Below, piece after piece: positions 50,872 to 63,218 of a DNA stretch of 64,000 bases. The notes beneath the pieces were generated by a model that had not been told where the DNA came from, made no database searches, and worked only from the letters and a program-made list of their open reading frames with translations. Within the stretch, counting starts at the first letter, position 1, and every line of letters begins with the position of its first letter. Position numbers and translations under genes: made by a program. Source of the DNA: Chrysomallon squamiferum (Eukaryota; Mollusca; Gastropoda; Neomphalida; Peltospiridae); the NCBI GenBank assembly GCA_012295275.1, contig CM022679.1:6239157-6303156 (forward strand), in the 5' to 3' direction.

Positions 50872-52974
50872 GTAGTTGTTTATTCTATGTGTATCGGACA
50901 AGTTAAGTGTTCTTATTGTGTATTGGAGTAAGAGTGTGTATTAAACTGTGCATATTAGATTGTTAATATAATTATATTAAGACTATTCAGTTGTATTACA
51001 GTATTTATGCCTGTTTAGAGTGTGTATGTTTGTGATAATATATGTGTTTTGTGTGTGAATTTGTGCAGGAGTCTAAATAATTTAAAAAAATGTGTTGTCT
51101 TTTTCTTTTATCGTGTATGATGCATCTTTCTAACTATTAAATTTATGAAATAAGATTTATTAATACTTGACCAGTTTATAATTTAATGAAAAGTGAATTA
51201 GATAAATATTATATAATTTATTAAAATATTTGTAATCATGTATAAAAAGATTTTTTATATTATTCAAATTATATCAAACATCTGTTGAGATACAAGCAGC
51301 TTAAATAAATGTTTTATTTGTGTCTCCAATCTTTTCTAAAAGTAAAGTATGACTGTAAAATAAAAGGCATGAAGAGACACATATCAATACTTTTTAGTTT
51401 TATAATTAGAAATGTCAAAAGAAAAAAATTATAACAACAAATTGATGACTGAATAAATTACTGTAAAATTTCCATATTGTCATTCTGTCGAGAAGTTTAT
51501 TTTTTTCTTCTTTACTTCAATTTTCTCTTTTATTTTTTAAATTTATTCTATTTTATTTTATTTTATTTTTCTATTTTATTACTATTGAGAGTGTGTGTGT
51601 GTGCAAAAATTATTAAGAATTATTAATTTTTAGAAGTTTTAAAATTAAAAATTTGTAAATGAATATTTTTATCTTTCTTACATTGCAAGACATAATGCAA
51701 TTTCCTGTCATCATTTAAAAAAAAACACACGTTATACTTGTGCTATGTTAACATTATCAAAATTTGGTTTTTTATATACATTTTAACAAATGAGTGAATG
51801 AATAATTGCTCATATTTAATGCCATTAAGAACACTTAGGGATCAACAATATGGTTATAACATAACCAGTAAAAGATAGTTTTCATGTATATTCCCATAAA
51901 AAGGAAAATGTATTGTGATCATTTATGTGTACAAGTGGAAGCTGTAAGTTTGGTTTTGGTTTTATAATTATTAGGTTTAAAAACACTCTATATGTTGTTG
52001 AAAATGATTATTAAATCTTGTCAATATAGAAAGTGATGAATGAATTGTGGATAAATTAACATAACTTATAAGTTACCTGAAACTTTAAAAACCAATGTTT
52101 AACAAATTTGATTATTTACAAACATAATATATTATTGTATAAAAAACAAATATTTGTTTTTATGCAGCTTTTTGAAATCTGATTTTCTTTTTTACTCTTG
52201 TGTTTCATTTATTTATTTTATTATGATTACTATATTTTTTTATTTTTTTAGTTTAAAAATATTAATTATTTTCTTGATACTTCTTTGAATATTTCTTTTC
52301 ATTGCTACCTCTTTTTTTTTAAAAAAAATCTCAGTTCCATTTTTCACTTCTGATTTATTCTTTCTGTGAACAATAATTTTTCTTCCTCAGAAACTGCAGT
52401 TAGAGTTTGACAGGTAGTATCCATTGTGAACAGAGTACTTGAGGCTGGGATTATACAGGTCTCAGTACAGCAGATTAATCATTGTTTTTTATATAATAGG
52501 TGGCTTGTTGCTAATAAGATTAACTATTTATATACAGAATGTGGTTTATGATGTTAAATAACTTTAAATTGTCCTCACCTATGTTTTGCTTCATTTAGCC
52601 ATAACTGAGACAGAATTAATATTAAAATTACAAACTAATTATTTCATTCTTGTAATGAATAAACAAAATTTAATAAGAAAATTAAAGACATAAAATTGAC
52701 TGCCTCTGGTTATATGATTAAGGTATATTTGTTAGAAATCAATTCAAGTATGCTTTGTATGGGTGCTAACTTTGAAAGTTTCTGAGGTTTTCCTTAATTG
52801 CAGATATTTTACATTCATCTTTCTGCATTCTGTGATAAATTGGTTATTCACCACCATCGTGATAAAGAATGGAATGTTAGTTGGCAAATATTTCTACTCA
52901 GTAAAAACATTTTTTTCTTTTATTTAAGGTCTCTGTTTCCTTTCTGACTTTTATTTATTTATTTATTTTATTTT

Positions 52975-53081
52975 ATTATATTATATTTTATTTTATTTTA
53001 TTTTATTTTATTTTATTTTATTTTATTTTATTTTATTATTTTATTTTATTTTATTTTATTTTATTTTATTTTATTTTATTT
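52975..53081. repeat. (ATTTT)n minisatellite-like array
   Basis: About 20 TTTTA pentamers with small interruptions; shorter versions at 50018-50035 and 51550-51570. Confidence 0.93.
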
Positions 53082-54926
53082 TTTTTTTTGAGGCTTCACT
53101 GGATATTCATATGTTTTGTTTGAGTTTTGTTATTTTATTATTCCTGCACAAATGTATATTATTCAGATATGTCATGCATGTATGTTTATATTTGAAAGTT
53201 GGAAGAATGGGGCTGTCTCTACACTAATGTGTATATAAATTCAAAATATATTTAGTAAACAAAATGGTTATACACAAGAAGCTTTATAGACTGAGAAATA
53301 CATACAGGTATTTTATTTTAAATCTCCAGTACATTCTGTGGGAATGAATTATTAAGCTCTACAGGTTTGAACAAATAATGGAAAAGAAAATTTCTAAAAG
53401 TTGAGAAAGTAAATTTTTGAAGTTTATCTTTGTATCAAAATGGGATTGTTTCTCTACAGAAGTAAAAAAATGTTTGAGTTAAGAGGGTTGTTTCATTTGT
53501 TGAAAGGAAAATACAAAAGGATCATGTGTCAGAAAAAAATAACATTTTATCATTTCCTTTTGTGTTTTATTGTAACATAAATCAAATTATAAAAGTCATG
53601 GCTTTGCTAATCTTTGTTTTGCCTGTTTATAATTAATGTTTTCACCAGTATGTGAATATCTGAGTTTTTTTTATATTGTACATTTTTCAATGGTGATTAT
53701 ATTCCTTCAGGTAAAATCTTACGTGAGTATTTATAAAAGTCAAGTATAAATAATTCAATATAATTTATCATATTTGTTTTCTTCAGTGACCTGGTTTAGT
53801 GTATTAATAATTTAAACAATTCACCATAATAAAAAACAGTTAAACTATATCTATATATACATTTATATATATCAAATGTATATTCAATGCATTTTATAAT
53901 TCACGTTTTAATTGTTATTTATTTATTCAGTTATTAATTAATTGATGTTTATTATTATTATTATGTATTTTCTTGTTTCTGTAAGACCATTTTCAGTTAC
54001 TATTTGATTTGATTTTTTTTTTTTTTAAATTAAATCCTGTATAAGGTAATGTTTCATTATTTGTAAGTTGACATGTTAAAATTGTAAATATGCCAATATT
54101 CAAAATTTTTAAAAGTTGTGGTTTGTAGTAAATTCTCTCATAAATGTAAATATTTTATCATTAACATGATAACAGAAAGAAACTAGCATAAAATTTATAA
54201 AATAGTTGACCCCGGTGATTAACAATAATGCATGAACAGTACTGTAAGTAGATATTTTAATGTGTCAAAAGCTGACAGTTAAAATGCCACAAGTTATTGT
54301 TAGTAGATATCTTTTCAGTACTAGTAACAGGTAAATGTATTTTGGTAAATAATGGAATATCATAGATATTGTACTAAAGCAACATTAAGGTACAGAATTG
54401 TAGTTACATACATAATTTTAATTAATTAACATTATACAATTTTAGTTTTAATTCAAATGCATAAATCAGAAAATAGTGACAAAATTCAGTAAGTAATGTT
54501 AATGTTTTGTGACAATAAATATAAAAGATATTGAATATTTACTTATCTAACATTTATTACTACTTATAATAAGAAGCTCCATAACCCAGCTATTTTTTGT
54601 TTTACCTGTGCGCAGCAAATACTCTATAACATCCATTTTGTTTATTTGGTTAAAATTTTATGGTCTTAAAATTGATTTTGGTTTACTGGAAATGTTCCTA
54701 ATAAAATTTTGTTAGATATTTTATTAAATTTATTTGCCTTATATATAATCTAAACTTATTAAGATATTTTAATGATTGATATATCAAGTTTTTTGCATAA
54801 TTTTAAGCTTTCTAATATTTGATTAACAGTAGGTGAGTTAACAATAAGTACAATGGATTTATTTTATTTTATTTTAGTTGATGTGTTTTTAGGGTGTTTT
54901 TTTTGTCTTTTTTGGGGGGATGATTG

Positions 54927-55093
54927 CAGTTACTGTTCAGAGGCTTCCATTCAGGAAAAAGTATTTTATTTATGAAAGTTAGAAGCATAATCTATTGTCC
55001 CTTCAAGCTGCATAGGGAAAAATACCTGAGTTCATATTCTTCTTGCAAAAGTTCAGAAGATGAATGATCTATAGCAATAATAATAATAATTAG
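54927..55093. repeat. Unknown dispersed repeat, copy 2
   Basis: Diverged relative of 50720-50871 in the same orientation, with the same blocks in the same order. Family not recognised. Confidence 0.5.
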
Positions 55094-55413
55094 AAAATTA
55101 GTTTTTTTTTAAAATTAATGTACACGTGGGTTTCTTTTTTTCTTTTTCTTTTGTCTCAGCAATTTTTTTAAATTAAAAAGTTAGTTATGATACTTTTATG
55201 AAAAAAAAGATTTAATGTACTTTTTTGTAGAGAGAAGCATTAAGTGGAATGTTTATTTTAATATCCCAGCAGCTGAACTGAAAATAATACACTTTCACTA
55301 GCTAGTAGTCAGTCAGTGAGCCAGTTACAGCTTTGCCTATGAGGTAGTTTCAGCAGTATTTTACATTTATCATAAAGCTAATGTTAACTCTTTTATTTTT
55401 AATTAATCTACAG

Positions 55414-55554
55414 TTCCTGCCATGACAATGACTGGATGGCTGAAGTATGAGTGGATACACAAGAGTTGATGATCTCACACATTTGGTGGGACCTTTAACA
55501 GAGGAAAGCATTGTGAGATGTCTACAAGCCAGGTTCTACAGTCAGCAGTACCAG
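55414..55554 (+). CDS. dachs: Dachs-like myosin exon with start codon (CDS from 55447)
   Basis: Acceptor atctacag before 55414; ATG at 55447 begins MSGYTRVDDLTHLVGPLTEE then SIVRCLQARFYSQQYQ, donor gttata at 55555. A TGA sits just upstream in the same frame (55441-55443), so the reading frame cannot extend further 5' within this exon. This gives a very short N-terminus before the motor. Confidence 0.75.
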
Positions 55555-57495
55555 GTTATAATCAGTGTTTGAAGCTTTAATTTTTTTTTATTCAGTTATT
55601 AAATTAGATGATAATTTCTCTAGATATGCAGCAAACAGTAAATTTTGATGAAGAATCCATCTGAAAAAATCAGTGATGCATATTTTAAAATCTTAATGAT
55701 ATTATTTTCTAATAATTATAGTTCAGTCAAGTAAAAATAAAACCCAAATAGTATTTTTAGTCTTTTATTGTTATTGTTTGTTACATATCACAATTTTTAG
55801 ATCTAGATGTAGTAAAATAGTGTAAAATATATATTTGGGAACATTCTTAGAATTGTAAGAGTCCTGTTATTAAGATAGACAATATGAAAAGACTTAAAAT
55901 AATTTATATTTTTCAATAGGAAAAGTTTTATTTAGAAAAATTATTATATTGACATGTTTTTTAAATATCTTTAGACCAAGTTAGGTGCTGGTCTGGTTAG
56001 TGTCAATCCATTTCATCACTGTCAGGGAACCAAAAGTCTACAAGATCAGTCATCAGGGAATCACCTGTTACAGGGAGTAGTGCACAGTGTTTTAACACAC
56101 CATGCAGACTCTGGACATTCGCAGGTGGTTCTTGTTAGGTGAGCCAGACTAGTTTATATTGCCTGTACAGACTGAATAAGAAACTTTGTTTACCTCCAGA
56201 TTATCTTTTTGTGACTGTGTGTGTGTGTGTGTGTTTGTGTGTGTGTGGATAGATAGCTATAGTCACATTTCCCTGGTAAGACAAGCACAGGTCATGGTCT
56301 GGTAACACTTTTTTTTACAGGTCCTGGTCAAAACAGAAGACAACCCATGGTGTGCACTAAACAGATCTAATTCTTTAATTCTTTTACTTTAAAAAAATAT
56401 ATAAATGCAAGAAAACTTCAAATTCTAGAAAATGCTAAGATAATAATATACAAGAAATGTTATTTGGAGAGTAAACTTTTGCAGTGTATTATATAATTAT
56501 ATTGACAGTGCTATATAATTATGAACAAAGTTCTGATGGAAGAAATCATAAAATGGTTATGTCCTTTTATAAATTTCTATAAACTCTACTTGTAGTGGAG
56601 AAAGTGGAAGTGGTAAAACATATTGTGCCTTGCAACTGCTGCGACATCTGTTTGATGAGGCTGGGGGAGGCACCCAGGCTGACATTTTTAAACATGTTTC
56701 AGCAACCATGACAGTGCTGGAGTCATTATGTTCTGCAGCTACAGCAGCAAATACAGAAAGTACACGAGTGGTAAGAAAAATAATTAGAATTCATCTGTTT
56801 TTGTAATATAATATTTTAATTTTTAAATTTAGACAAATTAAATTAGCTTTGTTGATTAAATAAATCAGGTGCCTTTAAACGTGCTTCATTTTTAGGAAAA
56901 ATGTCTTTTTTCTTATTTAATTTTGTTGTTTTTTCTCTATAGGGTATGTACATAGAAAATCTGACATCTGACTGTGTAATATATAGGACAAAGATTCACT
57001 GTTTGTTTGTAGATCAGGTAAGAAAAGTCATGTCATGTTTCAATTTTGTCTTAAGATCCATTTACTAACATTAAATTGAAAAAAAAAAAAAAAATAGCTA
57101 AAGATAAAATTATTTATTCAAGTTAAAATAATTACAGTGCCTTTTTAAAGTGTTTTTCAGATGTTTGTTAATGTAAAATAAATATGTAGTGTCTGCAGTG
57201 TCTATGTTTCTAATGATTTTTATAATGACCTTGTATTTTTATTTATTTTATTTTACTTTATTTATTTTAAAGGGACGAGTAAGCAGTGTACCCAGGGGAG
57301 AGAAAAACTACCACATTTTTTATCAGATGTTGGCAGGACTATCAAATGATGAAAAAAGTAATTTTGCACAGTTATTATTTAAATAATATTTTCTTAATTA
57401 CTGTCATTTGTAGTTACTATAGAATATTTTTTTAATGTTTCTCCAAAACAAAAAAGAAAGAAAAACAAACATCTACATGAACATGAACATGAACA

Positions 57496-57531
<36 letters not shown>

Positions 57532-60500
57532 GACACACTGAGTTGATTAATAATTTTAAAAATGTATTCACTTCACTACATTGATTGTATATTTTTATCT
57601 ACACGACAGCAGCTTTTTATTTATTTATGTTGATGTTTGCATATGCTTGCATTTCATTATTTGTATTTGTGGATGCCTTATATGTAAGTGAATGTGTGTG
57701 TGTGTGTCTGTACTGAAAATAATTTCTGTCTCTTGGTTAATAAATAACAATTTCTGTTTTTCAGTAAAATTTCATTTAAGAGGCTATTCTATTCACAATC
57801 TGCGATATTTAAGCTGTGGTTTACTTCAGACAAATGAAACAGAAGACAAACAGAGGTTTGAAGCATGGAAGGTAGGATGGTGTACAGTTTCATAAAAACT
57901 TGGAAAATAAATATTAGTGTTGTATCTAGATCTCTTTACAGTATGCATATATATTCATTTTTTAAACGTGTGTATGTGTGTGTGTGGTAGTGTAACATTT
58001 GTATCAATCTGTGATCCTGTCTACACATACCCACCAACTCATTCACAGCACTCGAATACAGTTAACTATATACACCAAATCAGACATTTACATAAAAAGC
58101 ATTTTTGATTAAAATAATAAGGGGTTGTTTATAAAGTTTTATTAACAGGATCAAAATACACTGTTAACTAAGGAATGACCTCTTATTAGATATTTCTGCT
58201 TGATAAAACAATGAATCCAGGATTTTTTACTGAGTGAGAATATTTAGAATTAACTTTTTTTTTTGACAGTAACTAATTACACGTGACATCAGGATATATT
58301 AACTATTAATATATTAGGGATTTTGGAGGATTTTTTGTCACATAGTTATTTTAAATATTCATTACAAAACAATTGCAGATTGATTAAAGTTAGTTAGAGG
58401 GTTTGCTAGTCTGCCTTTTATAAATTACAAAGATTACTGTTTAAAAACTGATGATTGTTGTGTTTGTTTTAGACATCTCTCAATAAACTGGGTATTCCAG
58501 TAGCAGATGTCTTACGTGTACTTTCAGCAGTCTTGTTGCTTGGCAATGTAGAATTCGTTGAAGGTGCAGGACTTGAGCTGGATGTTGTAGGAAATAATGG
58601 TACAGAAAACTTTTATTTACTAAATTAAATGATAGAAGAAATAAAAGAAATTATAAATGTCTAAACCATTAATACAAGCTGTGAGTGTAAATCTAGAAAA
58701 GTGAAATTTTAGACAGAGTGGTCTTGAATGTCTTTTACTTTATTTTATTTTTAATTAAATTTTTACTGCTAATGGAGAAAGTGAAAAGAGAAGAAAAAAG
58801 AAAAAAATTCATCCAATTTATGATTTTAAATTTAACAAAGTCAGTACTTACCTCTGTATACTTAAAATATAAAAACTAGTTTAAAAATTATATGAATTCC
58901 ATTTACTTCCACACTGATCAGTAAAAATAAGCATAACTCATCTTTCTATTTTAGTACACTCATAATTTTACATTTTATCTATTGAATATATCTTTTGTTG
59001 TTCACATATTTTATGTATAACTTGTAATGATTCGAGAATAGTTCTGTTTTTGGAAGACTGTTTAAGAAATATTTGTGTGTTTAGAAATTAAGGCTGTTGC
59101 TGCTTTGCTGGGTATTTCTGGTGTGTCACTGTATCGAGGATTCACCATGAGAACACGGCATGCTCATGGCCACATTTCAAGAACAATTACTGACGCACAA
59201 AGTGTAATAAACATTAATCTTCATTTTCTCATTCACATCAAACATTGAGATATATTGTTCCTCATTTATAAATCATCTTGTACTTAATTTTGTTAAGTTC
59301 CCTTGCATCTAATAGAAAAAGATGGCTTTGTCATGATGGTAGAAATTATCCTTTTTTGAAATTTGTTACCACAGTATTATTATAAAATTTGTTAAATATC
59401 TGTTATTTAAAACTTTACACAAAATGTTGTTGTTGTTGTTTTTAATACTAAAAGTATTAGTATTTTATTCTTATTTTGTAATAAAAAAAAAAAAAAAAAT
59501 GTTTCTCTAAATAGCATTAACTTTAACAAATAATTTTAAAAATTAAAAAGAAAAAATTCTTCAAAATTATTTGTTAATGGGAGGAAAAGAATATTAATTC
59601 AGATATCCGAATTGTTAAAATGTGATGTTTACTTTGTTTAGGCTAATAACACCAGAGATGCTTTAGCTCAAGCTCTGTACTACAGAACTATGTCAACTGT
59701 GATAAAAAGATTGAACAGTCTACGACGACCAACATCAGACTTAACCATCAGCTTGGAAAGTTTGGAATCAAGAAGTAGCAAAAATAGTGCACAATACAGT
59801 GAGTTAGGAAATATGACAAATTCTCTCTACAAATCACTCACTGGTTTAAAAATATTTTTTATGTGGCAAAAGTATCAGATAATGAAATGCAATTTATTTT
59901 AAGTGTCAAAGTTTTTTCTATGAAGTTGTATTTGTAATTCTAAAAATAATGAGGTGAGATTCCAGACTACATGAAAAATGTTGCAGTTCAGGATTGCCTC
60001 TTGTGAGTAGTTGCAGGGATCTCACCAATTACAACAATTATTATTATTATTAAAAATTTTCAGGAAATTATCTGGGTTTATTTTTTTGATGATTATTGAG
60101 AATGTCAAAATTATTTTTATGTTTATTTTTTTAATTATTATTTTTATCTAGGTCATCGTCCTGATATTCTGAGTCTTGATCCTGGATTCTCGGATGCTTC
60201 TAGCATGCAGCATGGACGCAAATTTTCTGACGGTTTTGTGGGAATTTTAGATCTCTTTGGAATTGAACTGGCTGAGGTAAAGTCAGAAAATTTCACTTAA
60301 TTACTGTTTACATTATATGTGCTCTCATGTTAAAATTATTGTTAATGCAATTGTCTGTGTTAACATAAAGAATTAATCATTTTATTATTGTAGGTTAATC
60401 AGTTGGAACAGCTGTGTATTAATCTGTGTGCTGAAACTATGCAGAACTTCTACAACATCCATGTATTCCGTGGACCTGTTGATGCCCTCCATGAAGAAGG

Positions 60501-63178
60501 AATTCAACTTGAAATTGATGTTAATTTTTTTGACAACACACCCATCATTGAACTCATATCATCTGAGGTAAAGCTTTATAATTTAATTCACTGTACTTAC
60601 ACTGGCTGATGTAATGTTTGAAAACATAACTGAGATTACAAGTGATATTAATTTTTGATAACATATGTGATATTACATTTACATTATTTATAGCAATAAT
60701 TGTTTCTAACAATTAGTAATTAACTACTAATTTTATATGATTACTTACATACTTACTTGCTTAAATCAAGATTCACAGAATTAGTTTTAACTCTCTGAAT
60801 TCAGCCGTGTTGAAATTGTACATACAGACAAATTCTTACCCAAACAGTTGAATAAGCAGATGCCACAGTAAATGTTTTATGGAAACTATTAAACTTGAAT
60901 CTTTTCAAATGTGTCCATGGAGGATTTGGGGATTTTGTCATGTATTTTGTTTAATTTAAATTTTTTATTTAACCTTCTGTTTTTGTTTGGCAGGGAAATG
61001 GTATTTTAAGTATTCTGGAATATGAATCTGCAAAGCCAAGGAGTACAGTGAATGAATTTGCCCAGCAGATCCGAGCAAACCACAGAATCAACAACTAGTA
61101 AGTACAGTTACAGCATTTTTTTAAATTATAAATATGGTGTTCTGTCATATTTATTGTTACTTAGATCTATCACTAAGAAAACAAATAGTCCAATTCATTA
61201 TTGTTTTCCTTTTCCCTCAGATATCTTCCACAAGTATACATTTTTCTTTACTTATTTACTGTTGGCTCTGCATGCACACCCATATATATGCATATTGTTT
61301 CATATATAAACATAAAATTAATAAATAAAATGATTGTAATTGGTAAAATATGATGAATATTTTTCAGCTTCTTTGAGCCATTGCCTAAAGTGGATCGGTT
61401 GTTTGGAATACGTCATTTTGCTGGTCGTGTTGTTTATGATGCGTCTGACTTCCTTCAAACAAACAAAGATCAGATTGTGGATGACATTGTTGCTGTTTTC
61501 TCAAAACAAAACTGCAACTTTGGATTTGCTTCTTATTTATTTGCTAAAGAAATAAAAACCTCAAGTGGTAGGTTTACAAATATTAAATTGTTTTTTATTT
61601 AAAACATTTTATATTATTTAAGATTTACTCAATCTGTTAGGGTTTTTCATATACGTTACAGACTGAGTAAATAGCACATCATGATATCGCAATCACAGTA
61701 AAATATCAACTTTTTTATTCTTATATTTTAATTGATATTGTATTTTTAGAAGTACTTAAAATATGTTAAGTCATATAAACACACTTAATAAAATATATTT
61801 TGAGGTGATGTTGAGTTGTTGTCATTTATTTCTCATTTTGCTGCAGATTTTACCTGTATTTTTCAGAAAATTATCAAGGTCCTAAAGGTGTGAAGTATCG
61901 AATATTGCCAACCTTTCATCAAGATTCAAGCAGGTTTGTCACTATACATTTTATTTTAATTTGAAATTTTTATCAAATAATATTTTTTAACTGCTCAAGT
62001 TTTCAGATTTTTACCAAGCAAAGAACCTTTAATAAAAAAATTTTTTTTTTTTTTTTTAAATAATGATAATAATGGTTCTGGATTTGTTTAAAAATTATTT
62101 GTTGCATTATTTATTTGTGACAGTTAGTTATTCATAATTCACAACAGAGATGTATGATGTGATGTTAAGTAACTGAGTTGTTTTGTTTAGTGTTGAAGAA
62201 TCGAGGGGTTCTCTGTGTCATGACTTTCAGCTCAGACTGGACAACTTGTTAAAGACAATCTCACATGCAAAACCTCACTTTGTTCGTTGTATCAAGGTAA
62301 ATATTAATTCAGAGATGTTTGCAATTTTATTTTGTAAAACAAAATACTTTTCTGTAATGTAATTTTTGCTGTCTTATATAATTTTGAAAACATACATTTT
62401 TGCTCATTATTTGTTACAGTTCAAAAGTATTGTATTAAAATAATTTTAGAAAGAACCTCTTATATTCCATGAAAGAATAATAATAATTAAATATATATAT
62501 ATATATATAAGTTTTGATATATGTGCCAGTTGTATACTATACAAATAAATAATAAAACTGAATGTTGCTTTAATATACACATTTACAAACAAGTCATAAT
62601 ACTTTAATTACTCCACTTAATTTATATATATATATATATATTTCATGTAATAAAAATAACTGTATATGTGTATGTATATAAATTATATCAAAACTGACTG
62701 AATAAAACAAAAACTAAAGGGTAAATAAAGAAGAAAACAATTGGAAAGAAAAGGGAATTAAAATCAAGTTATATTCAGATTCATATCATTGCATTCAAAC
62801 ATGTTTTTTGTTTTGTTTTTTTACTTTCTAGATTAATATAAGAAATAAGACATTAATTCTACATGCAGGCTAAATAATTAATATTTGTATTTATTATTTA
62901 AATGTTTACAGAGCAATGATGATGGAGAAATGGACTCTTTTGTTAGTGAGGCTGTCATTCAACAACTCCGATCTCTTCAAGTTCTAGAGTCTGTTCAACT
63001 AATGGCAGGAGGTATGTTCATGAAAAATATATATTTGATATAACATGATCATTGCTTACATACTGAATAAAATGTTATTTGTAGCATTAAACACTGTAAG
63101 AAAAATTCCATGTACATTAAATGTAATCTGCACTTGGCTAACATACTGAATATAATTAGAATCACAAGACTGTAAAAT

Positions 63179-63218
<40 letters not shown>

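Larger units (their letters stand above)
49313..55413. other. Head-to-head intergenic region of IVD and the myosin
   Basis: About 6 kb, very AT-rich, with (AT)n at 49929-49964, an (ATTTT)n array at 52975-53081 and two diverged copies of one unknown repeat. IVD and myosin promoters and 5' UTR exons must lie here, but none can be assigned. Confidence 0.5.
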
